The notes under the pieces were generated by a model. The model was not told where the DNA came from, did no database searches, and saw only the letters and a program-made list of their open reading frames with translations. From JAPPKS01 sp963667895 (GTDB lineage: Bacteria > Poribacteria > WGA-4E > PCPOR2b), in assembly GCA_965223985.1 (NCBI GenBank), contig OZ245030.1, positions 186,001 to 250,000 of the forward strand: 64,000 bases of DNA. The letters run 5' to 3'. Position numbers and translations under genes: made by a program. The first letter of the stretch is position 1; each line of letters starts with the position of its first letter. Shown piece by piece: positions 37,348 to 44,912 of this stretch.

Positions 37348-37379
37348 GCGCCGATTCGATTGTTCGATGAAATCGGCGC
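37348..37379. promoter_or_regulatory. Inverted repeat upstream of the ParB-like gene
   Basis: GCGCCGATT and AATCGGCGC are perfect 9-bp arms with a 14-base spacer that is itself CGAT-rich. The site is 42-73 bases before the ParB-like ATG, a position suited to an autoregulatory operator or parS-like site. The binding protein is inference. Confidence 0.5.
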
Positions 37380-37536
37380 TAACCGAAACTGGCACCTGAC
37401 TAACAAAGCACCTACATAACTGAACTAATTTCAGTCCGCTTTTCGTCGTGGCAGATGAGGCAATGCACTCATTGTCTATCCCGCGCAGCACTTCCAAGTT
37501 GTCGCGCGTGCACGTTGTGCGGGGAGGGCGTTGGGG

Positions 37537-37899
37537 TTAGGCATTTTGTGTTTGAACAAGTTTATGGTACTCGTCACATTCGTGAATGGGCCACGGGCCG
37601 CCCAGTTCATCAAAGAAAACCTTACACCCACAATCACGCTGAAAGTAGAAAATAGGGTCTTGGTGGCAATATTGAAAATGTGTCCTCCTCGTGTTAGCAT
37701 TGCACCCCTCGCCGTGATTGCCTCTACCAAAATATCGCAAAATACAGCATCTCCTTCTGACCGTTTTGTGCAGTGACGGTGAAGTAACGATGGTAAGGGC
37801 AGGCTCTTCGCGATAGCCTGTGGGGTGCAAGACATCGCCGCTCCGTGATATTGATTCGAAACTCTGAATTGTTATTTTTGGGGTTACGCATTCACGCAT
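37537..37899 (-). CDS. Possible protein with 'FFDELG.PWP.H.C' C-terminal motif
   Basis: The C-terminal third reads 'FQYCHQDPIFYFQRDC', then 'GCKVFFDELGGPWPIHEC'. I recognise this as a small cysteine-containing motif shared by many bacterial proteins of unknown function (usually 'G.RVFFDELGPPWP.H.C'). The N-terminal two thirds are arginine- and cysteine-rich and look less convincing, and the ATG at 37899 lies in a dispersed repeat, so the gene may be a 3' fragment. No clear ribosome site. Confidence 0.35.
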   Translation of the reverse strand: MRECVTPKITIQSFESISRSGDVLHPTGYREEPALTIVTSPSLHKTVRRRCCILRYFGRGNHGEGCNANTRRTHFQYCHQDPIFYFQRDCGCKVFFDELGGPWPIHECDEYHKLVQTQNA

Positions 37900-38020
37900 C
37901 GTTCACTGTGTCAAAGTGGTTGAGGGCGGTCACCGGGATTGGCGACCGCGCTCACCAAATGCGATACATTTAGACTATCAGATCCCACCCCGACTGTCAA
38001 ACGGTCATTTATCATCGCAC
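37868..38020 (+). repeat. Dispersed ~160-bp repeat, copy B
   Basis: Aligns with 21612-21770 in the same orientation. The best conserved blocks are 'GTGTCAAAGTGGTT' and 'AAATGCGATACATT', and the end 'GACTGTCAAACGGTCATTTA' matches 'GACTGTCAATCGTTCATTTC'. It overlaps the doubtful gene at 37537-37899. Confidence 0.6.
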
Positions 38021-38138
38021 TTTCTATGCTCATCATTCTCCTGATTGTCGCGGAATTACATAAGGAATTCTTGAATTCGATAAAAACCGTTACACTCTTT
38101 CTTCCCTTCCCGTGCGATTCTTATCGTGCCACGGCGTC

Positions 38139-38471
38139 TCATGTGTATCCGCGTGCGCACAGATTCGCGCAATGACATTCCAGACCAGCCGTCAATTTGA
38201 CAGCGGCGACCGCTTGCGAAATCGTAGCAGGCGATTTGCCCAGTTGATGCAACTCCGTGATATATTCCGAGAGCAGCCCATCATCGAGGACACGCCCCGC
38301 AAGCTAGGCTTCCATTTTCTTTGGCGCGTGGCGATGGGCTTTGAACGAGTTTTCGGAGACCCCATCCCGAATCAACCCTGCGGTCTCAACCGAGACTTGC
38401 AACGGCGTCTCCAGCCGAATTTCAGTCGCAAGCTCATACCTACCGTCTAGCCTCTCTGGTATTGCATCCAT
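38139..38471 (-). pseudogene. Tyrosine recombinase N-terminal domain, amber stop and truncation
   Basis: AAAGGAGGTG precedes ATG 38471. The frame reads '..ENSFKAHRHAPKKMEA', then TAG, then in the same frame 'LAGRVLDDGLLSEYITELHQ' and 'LGKSPATISQAVAAVK'. That is the SAM-like N-terminal domain of XerC/D-type integrases; the TAG replaces the Trp of the usual 'LEAWL' sequence. The frame ends at 38139 and no catalytic domain follows. It marks an old integration event in the island. Confidence 0.65.
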
Positions 38472-38544
38472 CAAGCACCTCCTTTTACTTTAGCCGAACC
38501 ATAGCGTGCATTCGGGACATTAAATGTCTGAACATTATTGCCAA

Positions 38545-39435
38545 TCACTGCCGATAGCCGTTCTTGTCCAATGTGGACACCGCACCGTTGCCGTATTCGT
38601 TGATTCCAATCACCGCCGCGCCCTCTCCTTTGCCGCTTAATTCGACACGCCCCCCATGTTCATTGACACTGAGCAACGCACCCGATTTCCCGTCCTTGCC
38701 ATAGGCAGCGACTCTCCCCCCATCGTCATCGGCAAGGAGCCACGCCGCCGGGTTCCCGTCCTTGCCAAAGATAGCGACTTCCCCCCCATGTTCATGGACA
38801 TCGAGCCACGCCGCCGGGTTCCCGTCCTTGTTATAGACAGAGACTTTCCCCCCATCATCATCGGCACGGAGCATCGCCGCCGGGTTCCCGTCCTTGCCAT
38901 AGACAGCGACTTCCCCCCCATGTTCATCGACATCGAGCCACGCACGCGATTTCCCGTCCTTGCCAATGACAGAGGCAATCCCCCCATCGTCATCGGCACG
39001 GAGCCACGCCGCCGGGTTCCCGTCCTTGCCAAAGATAGCGACTTCCCCCCCATGTTCATGGACATCGAGCCACGCCGCCGGGTTCCCGTCCTTGTTATAG
39101 ACAGAGACTTTCCCCCCATCATCATCGGCACGGAGCATCGCCGCCGATTGCCCGTCCTTGCCATAGGCAGCGACTCTCCCCCCATGTTCATCGACACCGA
39201 GCGCTGCCGCCGATTGCCCGTCCTTGCCATAGGTAAAGACACGCCCCCCATGTTCAGTGGTTGTGAGAAGCACCCCCATTTTTCCATCCGCATCAACCAC
39301 CGTCAATCTGGTACACTCAATCTCGCCGAATTTATCCTTTTCTGCTGTCAGTGGCGACATCATCGCGCCCAACATGCCCAGAAATACCAACGCGCCGCCA
39401 AAAGCCATGTATCTGAATTTCTCTCTTGTATTCAT
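38545..39435 (-). CDS. Membrane-anchored 22-residue-repeat (beta-solenoid-like) protein
   Basis: 296 residues. An N-terminal hydrophobic anchor (about 10-30) is followed by a short linker with 'IECTRLTVVDADGKMGVLL' and then about ten units of 22 residues. The units alternate between 'DEHGG.VA.YGKDG..AA.L' and 'ADDDGG.VSVYNKDGNPAAWL'. The regular G, D and hydrophobic positions suggest a parallel beta-solenoid exposed outside the membrane. GAGAGGAG lies just before the ATG. A 145-bp exact duplication (38737-38881 and 39001-39145) lies inside. Function unknown; a surface or adhesive role is a guess. Confidence 0.7.
   Translation of the reverse strand: MNTREKFRYMAFGGALVFLGMLGAMMSPLTAEKDKFGEIECTRLTVVDADGKMGVLLTTTEHGGRVFTYGKDGQSAAALGVDEHGGRVAAYGKDGQSAAMLRADDDGGKVSVYNKDGNPAAWLDVHEHGGEVAIFGKDGNPAAWLRADDDGGIASVIGKDGKSRAWLDVDEHGGEVAVYGKDGNPAAMLRADDDGGKVSVYNKDGNPAAWLDVHEHGGEVAIFGKDGNPAAWLLADDDGGRVAAYGKDGKSGALLSVNEHGGRVELSGKGEGAAVIGINEYGNGAVSTLDKNGYRQ
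38737..39145 (-). repeat. 145-bp identical internal duplication, offset 264 bp
   Basis: Bases 38737-38881 and 39001-39145 appear identical. The offset of 264 bp equals four 22-residue units, so an 88-residue block was copied in frame. Exact identity implies very recent duplication or ongoing unit exchange. Confidence 0.7.
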
Positions 39436-39698
39436 TGAAACTCCTCTCTTTTTGATACATATTTTGGGGTTCCGGAGGTCCAGCCCCCTTCACTGTGTAT
39501 AAAGGTAATTATACACTTAACTTAACCTAACCGTCAGCACTTATTTTACAAGATATTTACAAGCGATATTATGTTATCGTCCCATGGTGTCGTAAAAAAA
39601 GAAACATGTAATTACCCTCAAACACTGGACATAATACAGCGCCGGAATTTATAATTTAATATCATCGGGACGGACATTAGAAAAGGAGGAAACGAAAA

Positions 39699-39785
39699 AT
39701 GTGCGGACGATTCACGCTAGCCGCCAACATGAAGTGCCAACGTTTATTGAGACCACAATTGAGCGAAGTTAAGACAATGGTCTAA
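39699..39785 (+). pseudogene. N-terminal fragment of an SRAP (YedK/HMCES) protein
   Basis: AAAAGGAGG is followed 8 bases later by ATG and 'MCGRFTLAANMK', the invariant start of SRAP proteins, in which Cys2 forms the cross-link to abasic DNA. The homology ends there and the frame stops after 28 codons. The rest of the ~220-residue protein is gone. Confidence 0.55.
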
Positions 39786-39845
39786 ATTTCCGATGGCAAT
39801 ACAGTGAAGTTTGGAATCGTCGTTTTGTTAGAAGGGATGAGAACT

Positions 39846-39908
39846 CTATCGCACTCGCTATTCCCTCGCTTGATCGTTGGGTTTCGCCGTTGGCTTAACC
39901 CAACCTAC
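39846..39908 (-). repeat. GTAGGTTGGG-type dispersed repeat, copy 3 (internal deletion)
   Basis: In reverse orientation it reads GTAGGTTGGGTTAAGC, then a short jump to GCGAAACCCAACG and the tail 'ATCAAGCGAGGGAATAGCGA', as in copy 1 without its middle. A further end fragment (CCGCTTAACCCAACCTAC) lies at 40075-40092. The gap 39786-40100 holds nothing else that I can support. Confidence 0.5.
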
Positions 39909-40100
39909 AAGATCTAAGTTGATGGTGTGGAATATGTAACGGTGTATTTCGGGCGGGACGAATTTGGCATTTCGGAGATTTTAAAAGCGTTGGGTTACGC
40001 TCTGAGAATATTTCCAAAGCCACGGTAGAGAAATTGGGACGATGTACGTGCGCAGTAACGTTGTTGGAATTACCCGCTTAACCCAACCTACGAAAACTGA

Positions 40101-40334
40101 GTGTACGGCATAATTTGCGGCATCTTATGGGCATATAGACATAAGATGGATCGCAATAGGACGGCTCAGGTGTTCTATACGATTGGGTTCATGCTTGGCG
40201 GGGTTTTCGGCTTTATCTCTGGGATTGTTACATCGGACGGCAACGACACATTATTGCCTGGGTTCATTGGGATGTTTATCGGCTCCGCCGCGATCCTTAT
40301 TGCTCCACAATTAAGCAAGAATCTGAACAATTGA
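40101..40334 (+). CDS. Small two-helix membrane protein
   Basis: 77 residues from a GTG at 40101, or about 62 from ATG 40146. Two hydrophobic segments with G-rich spacing ('TIGFMLGGVFGFISGIV' and 'GFIGMFIGSAAILIAP') make a membrane hairpin. The start lies right after a dispersed-repeat end and has no clear ribosome site, so the start is uncertain. Family unknown. Confidence 0.4.
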   Translation: MYGIICGILWAYRHKMDRNRTAQVFYTIGFMLGGVFGFISGIVTSDGNDTLLPGFIGMFIGSAAILIAPQLSKNLNN

Positions 40335-40445
40335 CAATGAATACATGACCCCCACGACGATAGCGTTCCGCTGCGCTACAAGTCTATGATTCTTGGAATG
40401 TGGAAAGCAAGATTTAATCAAGAGGTCAGTGGCGTATCGGCTAAC

Positions 40446-40670
40446 TTACTCCTCCTCTGCCTTATCAATAATCTCCTTTGAATCTTCAATTAAACGTGAC
40501 ACGAGCGCGTCCGGAAGTACAACCTTATTCCCTCGCGCTAAGGTGCTAAATTTGATTCGGGCTTATAGTGGAATCGTCGAATTCTTATCTTTAACAAACG
40601 CCTTTGCGAGATTAACTGCATACAATCGGAATCTATCGTCTGCGCGCCCAGTTGGCGCACCAAATCACAG
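40446..40670 (-). pseudogene. Possible degenerate gene with an internal stop
   Basis: On the minus strand one frame reads 'DDRFRLYAVNLAKAFVKDKN', then 'STIPL', a TAA (40563-40565), and 'ARIKFSTLARGNKVVLPDAL' and 'LIEDSKEIIDKAEEE' to a stop at 40446. The composition is protein-like on both sides of the stop, and no ribosome site or start is apparent. The family is unknown to me. A plus-strand frame over it (40393-40683) looks like its shadow. Confidence 0.35.
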
Positions 40671-40789
40671 CGCTGCGCCCTAAAACTCCCAGAAATCCAC
40701 CACTATTCCAACACCCGGATCGCAGCACACCACTCCTCTCCGACCTGCGGGCAGGGGTCCAGGAGCGAACGGCATCATGCAGTAGAGAT

Positions 40790-41785
40790 TTATTGATGAG
40801 ATTCAACACTGATTATATTCCCATTTAAATCTACTTTTACGCGGATTGTGTTGGTGACGACAGCCCCAAGGACGTTTGTCCCTCGGTATCTCATGTTGAT
40901 GATACGATAGCCTTCTTCCTTGTGAGATGTAAATGTGGTCTTTACATGCTCGAAGGACTTGGGGTTGTGCATCTTCGATTGGACGTATTCCATAGTGTTC
41001 CAATGCTGGAATCCCCACCCTGCAAATTGAGATTTAAGTTGCTCGAAGTTTTGCTTAATAGAGACCGCGTTTGCCTTCGCCTCCTCCATGGTCCGAGTGA
41101 GTTCTTCGGGGCTGGCGGTTAGTTGGAAGGTGCCTCCTTGAACTTCCACGTAGAGGACATGCCGAGGATGGCCGTCTTTTTCTTCTGGCGACCCTATCCT
41201 TTCTATTTGACCGCCTATGATAATATCTGTGATGGCGTCGAGACGGTGGAGCCTCAATAGGTTGAATTGCTTTATTGCAGGATGTTTCGTGGAATCGGGT
41301 ATATTGAAGACCACAATACTGCGGATTTTTATGTTGGGAGGGAGGGGAGATTTCGGGGGAATAACACCTACGCTCCCGCTCTCTATGTAACTGAGTTCAA
41401 ACACTTGAACATTGTCGGTGGGAAGTGTCTCAAAATGATAGTCTCCGCTAATAGGGTCTATATTACCCAACTCGCTCAGATTCCCTTTGAATTGTCGCAT
41501 TGCACTGATTAACGCATCTGGATGTCCTCGTGCAACTATCCAGTCGCCAATCTTAAGCCCTTGTTCTTCGGGGGTTTGTGTCCAGTCAACGGTCTTATAT
41601 TGGATTGGCGTTGGCACTGGTTCAATAGCCGGTGGTTCCGTTGCATCCGATGCCTCTTTTTCTTGTCTCGCCTTGTCTAGTTCTTCTTTTGGAACAAAAA
41701 TGGCGACAAGGGTTGCAACAATGATCGCGAAGGCGATGCTACCGAGTGCCGAGATCCAAAGGATTTTCCATAATGTTTTGAACAT
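40790..41785 (-). CDS. Membrane-anchored hypothetical protein
   Basis: 331 residues with a single N-terminal transmembrane helix (about 8-30), a polar, proline-rich linker (about 35-60), and a large extracytoplasmic part. AAGGTG lies 7 bases before the ATG. The C-terminal ~60 residues ('MHNPKSFEHVKTTF' ... 'TIRVKVDLNGNIISVE') look like a small alpha/beta domain ending in a beta-hairpin. I recognise no catalytic motif. Confidence 0.65.
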   Translation of the reverse strand: MFKTLWKILWISALGSIAFAIIVATLVAIFVPKEELDKARQEKEASDATEPPAIEPVPTPIQYKTVDWTQTPEEQGLKIGDWIVARGHPDALISAMRQFKGNLSELGNIDPISGDYHFETLPTDNVQVFELSYIESGSVGVIPPKSPLPPNIKIRSIVVFNIPDSTKHPAIKQFNLLRLHRLDAITDIIIGGQIERIGSPEEKDGHPRHVLYVEVQGGTFQLTASPEELTRTMEEAKANAVSIKQNFEQLKSQFAGWGFQHWNTMEYVQSKMHNPKSFEHVKTTFTSHKEEGYRIINMRYRGTNVLGAVVTNTIRVKVDLNGNIISVESHQ

Positions 41786-42114
41786 AAAATTTCACCTTGG
41801 TTGGAGGAAATCTTTCACCATACGTTCCAGCACGCGCCACACAATCCAAAAAGCAGCGCACTATTTTCATTCTGCCTGAGATTTGTTTCATATTTGCGTT
41901 TAGCTTCACGTGCATGCCCTCGGACGCGCAGATGGGGTTAAACTTCAGCACGAAAAAGGATTCTCGAGCTCAAAAAACCCTGGTGTGTGTGAGAAATACT
42001 TAGATGGACTGTGAAATAATCGCTCAAACACAGTAGTGGTGTAGGTGCATCGCGTTTTGAGACCGTATTTTTCCGAATATCTTTTCACGCCTTAAAAATG
42101 CAACAAAGACATCG

Positions 42115-42504
42115 CTAAACCTCGCCGTTTCCCACTGCGTTTTTTTGCGCTTCTGGTGATGCTTCGGCAAATCGGTGCGTTGCACGAACGTAAACTTCGC
42201 CGCGCCAAAATTCTAACTCAATGATATCGCCTAATGCAAGTGTTGTTTCCCGCTTCACAGGGTACTCGTGGGATTCGATTATCGTTTACGTTCCCAACGC
42301 TTATTTACGGCATTGTCTTCGGTACGGGTTCATGGCATTGGTCCTTAATACCCGCGCGAGCGATGCTGCAAACCTTTTCATTCTATCTTCCCTCTTGTGC
42401 ACTATAACCATAAACCATAGCCTATTGTTAAGCGAGAGTTTGTCCGTGAATTCCATCCGCGTTTTCAAGATTTCCAAGACTCTAGGATTCTTGAAAGCAA
42501 GCAT
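42115..42504 (-). pseudogene. Possible degenerate minus-strand gene with two in-frame stops
   Basis: One frame runs from ATG 42504 ('MLAFKNPRVLEILKTRMEF' ... 'MKRFAASLARVLRTN') through two stops to a protein-like end 'LALGDIIELEFWRGEVYVRA' and 'EASPEAQKNAVGNGEV' at 42115. A GTG at 42258 could start the last 47 residues alone. The rest of 41786-42612 shows nothing I can support. Weak evidence. Confidence 0.25.
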
Positions 42505-42612
42505 TCACATTTTCTCTTGACAACCGATACGAGAAATTATATAATTTTATCGTGTTATATTTTTTGTAACAACACAACGCCGCAACACCGGCAACATTGG
42601 GAGGGGGTTACC

Positions 42613-42885
42613 GTGAAAGCAAAAGACACTAAGACGAGAAAGTGGTACAGGCAGAACCCGCGCCAAACTGCTTGCAAGCAATACGTGTTTTCAATAGAAG
42701 CGGATGTTTACGACAATTTCAAACGTCACGCCTTTCGGAAAGGTCACTCAATAAACAGCATGGTCGGAGAGCTTATCAAGCGTGAGCTCCGCAGTGAGGC
42801 GGACACGGATAGCACCACTACCGCCCCGAGACCTGAACCAATCACGGCACTTGACAAAGGAAATGACGGACGTAACCCAATATGA
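42613..42885 (+). CDS. Ribbon-helix-helix DNA-binding protein
   Basis: GTG 42613 lies 5 bases after GGGAGGGGG, so the longer frame from 42517 is rejected. The 90-residue product has a basic N-terminus, then 'KQYVFSIEADVYDNFKRHAF', 'RKGHSINSMVGELIKREL': a beta strand followed by two helices, the Arc/MetJ/CopG layout. The C-terminus is acidic and flexible. Likely a small repressor, perhaps of its own gene or of the element. No toxin partner is visible; the next gene is a membrane protein. Confidence 0.6.
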   Translation: MKAKDTKTRKWYRQNPRQTACKQYVFSIEADVYDNFKRHAFRKGHSINSMVGELIKRELRSEADTDSTTTAPRPEPITALDKGNDGRNPI

Positions 42886-42930
42886 CGCGCCACCAAGGCT
42901 ATCCCAACACGAGCTGACCGGAGTTTTGGT

Positions 42931-43323
42931 ATGACATTCCCTATCGAAATAATAGCAATTGCAATCGTAGCTACGTTAGTGCTTGTTGGCTTGGTATATC
43001 TCGGCTTACGAATCGCAGGATTCATCTGGCGTTTCACAGTAACGGTGCATCGCAAGACGTTAATTAAGGAAATGATACAGTGTTCCTTAGTGATAGCTTT
43101 ATTCGGCGTGATTGACACTAACTGTACACCAGGCACCTTCTTTTATCCTGTATGGCACTGGATAGAAAGCGCCTTCCCTATAATCGGATATGTAATCATT
43201 TTAATGGGCATCGCTTACCTGTTCTTGCCTAATATGCCCGGAAAAAACACGGCTGAGGACTTCTACGCATTGCCGATATTAAACTCGTTTCGAATTTTAC
43301 GCAAAATTAAGAGTGAACCATAA
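42931..43323 (+). CDS. Three-helix membrane protein
   Basis: 130 residues with hydrophobic segments near 6-30, 52-68 and 86-108, and a basic tail. It starts 45 bases after the RHH gene on the same strand. A family is not recognised. It could be a holin-like or effector-like protein, but nothing proves this. Confidence 0.5.
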   Translation: MTFPIEIIAIAIVATLVLVGLVYLGLRIAGFIWRFTVTVHRKTLIKEMIQCSLVIALFGVIDTNCTPGTFFYPVWHWIESAFPIIGYVIILMGIAYLFLPNMPGKNTAEDFYALPILNSFRILRKIKSEP

Positions 43324-43400
43324 AGGCAAACCTCGTTACTAACAGACCTTATTGCCTTGGCAACGATGCCAATCCAATAGCTGTTAAGGCTTAAAAAAAA

Positions 43401-43431
43401 TGCCCTAGCCAGCGGTCAACCAGCTAGGGCA
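43401..43431 (-). terminator. Perfect 9-bp hairpin with A-tract (terminator on the minus strand)
   Basis: TGCCCTAGC (43401-43409) and GCTAGGGCA (43423-43431) with a 13-base loop. Eight A residues (43393-43400) precede it, so on the minus strand this is a stem followed by a U8 tract. No minus-strand gene ends here. On the plus strand only a weak T-rich stretch follows, so it may serve both directions poorly. Gap 43324-43663 holds nothing else. Confidence 0.45.
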
Positions 43432-43663
43432 ATGTCGTTTTCTCGTTGTGTGGCGAAAAAACGAATAAGGAATTCAAATCTTACTTATGGAAAATTTTAA
43501 CACATTTCAATTTTTAGTGTCAAGTGTTTATATTTGGCGCTTCAACAGGAGGGTGTCAGATTCCGGTAAATCTACGAATCGACGCCCTTTTTTTGTTCGC
43601 AATAAACCATCTGAACTAGCTGCGACATTTATGAGCCGAGATTCTTAACTCCGGAACACAACC

Positions 43664-44899
43664 ATGAGCACACCAAACTCAACCAATCCGCCAGACTACT
43701 ATCTTGAGGAATTGTCCAAAATCACTGGTGAAATAGTGAAGCAGTCAAGCAGCGGTAACTACATTTACCGCGGCGAGCCTGAAACCTATAATGAAAAACC
43801 CGACTACGGCAAGGTATCCTCAACTCTCTACCGGAAGTATCCTACAGGTACTGATTCACGTACTCTATCCCTACTTCAGCAAGAAACCCTCAACGACCTC
43901 AAAGGCTACCTATCTGCATACGAACAAAAAGATAACTTTGAAATCTTGACTGAGCTTCAACATTACGGAATTGAAACCAATCTAATAGATTTTACTTCCG
44001 ACTACCACATCGCTCTCTTCTTTGCCTGCAACGGCTCTCATGACAAAGATGGTAGAGTCATCTTACTTAAAAGAACAGACGAAATAAACATTAAATACCA
44101 GATTAAAAAGCCCCTAAGTCCGCAAAACCGTGTAATCGCCCAGAAGAGTATATTCGCCCAGCCGCCCAAGGGTTATCTAGACTTTGAAGACATTACCATT
44201 ATTCCTGTACCCGCGAACCTCAAACAATGGATTCTGATTCACCTCCGGAAATTCCAAGACATATCTACTAAAAGCATCTTCAACGACTTGCATGGATTCA
44301 TACAGCATCGCAATTTGACATGGTCGGATGAGGCAAGACAACCCCTTGTGTCAGCAGACAAAAGACTCGATACGCTTCCGCCTCAAAGGCCATCCAATGA
44401 AGAACTTGTGCAAACGCTCGTACCCGCAATTAGAAGCTACAATTCAGCAATACAATTTTCCCCGTATGACGCTAAGATCTATTTTAATCAAGCATTCTGT
44501 TGCGCACATTTAGGTGACAAAAATCGTGCCCGTGCCATTGAGATTCTCACCAAAGCAATAATGTTGAAACCTGATTATGCCCAAGCTTATACACTTCGCG
44601 CGCTTATGTATTCCCTTGGGGACGACCACGTCCGTAGCATACTTGATTACAACAGTGCGAAAACTCTCGATTCCGACTATCCCACGGCTTATTTCCATTG
44701 TGGCATCGAATGGTTAATATTGCAAAAATGGGACAATGCCAGATTCGATCTGCTGGCTGCAAAGGAGAAAGGTGAGGACATTGTTGCTACATTTTGTAGA
44801 TGCCACACAAGCGTCAAAAACTTTGAGCAGAAACATGACGTGAAGCTGCCACAAGACATCGCTGCCATGCTACAGCCCGTACAACTGCCTCAAACATAA
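43664..44899 (+). CDS. FRG-domain protein with TPR-like C-terminus
   Basis: 411 residues. The FRG domain covers about 25-150: 'GNYIYRGEPETYNE', 'SSTLYRKYP', 'LTELQHYGIETNLIDFTSDY' and 'HIALFFACNGS'. It is named for its FRG/YRG motif and its function is unknown; it is common on mobile and defence-associated islands. Residues about 255-370 have TPR-type helices ('RAIEILTKAIMLKPDYAQAY'). The next gene (primase-like) starts 13 bases after its stop, so they are probably one unit. Confidence 0.72.
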   Translation: MSTPNSTNPPDYYLEELSKITGEIVKQSSSGNYIYRGEPETYNEKPDYGKVSSTLYRKYPTGTDSRTLSLLQQETLNDLKGYLSAYEQKDNFEILTELQHYGIETNLIDFTSDYHIALFFACNGSHDKDGRVILLKRTDEINIKYQIKKPLSPQNRVIAQKSIFAQPPKGYLDFEDITIIPVPANLKQWILIHLRKFQDISTKSIFNDLHGFIQHRNLTWSDEARQPLVSADKRLDTLPPQRPSNEELVQTLVPAIRSYNSAIQFSPYDAKIYFNQAFCCAHLGDKNRARAIEILTKAIMLKPDYAQAYTLRALMYSLGDDHVRSILDYNSAKTLDSDYPTAYFHCGIEWLILQKWDNARFDLLAAKEKGEDIVATFCRCHTSVKNFEQKHDVKLPQDIAAMLQPVQLPQT

Positions 44900-44912
44900 A
44901 GGACATAGCCGC

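Noticed and set aside
38112..38450. 112-residue plus-strand frame
   Set aside because: It is the antisense shadow of the integrase remnant, which has the ribosome site and domain match.
38745..39245. Direct repeats as a CRISPR array
   Set aside because: The repeats are coding, contiguous and 66 bp long, without unique spacers.
38656..39438. 260-residue plus-strand frame over the 22-residue-repeat gene
   Set aside because: It is the shadow of a repetitive GC-rich gene; the minus strand has the ribosome site and membrane anchor.
43401..43431. Terminator for the plus-strand membrane gene
   Set aside because: The strong U-tract side is on the minus strand, so its use for the plus-strand gene is uncertain; listed only as a hairpin.
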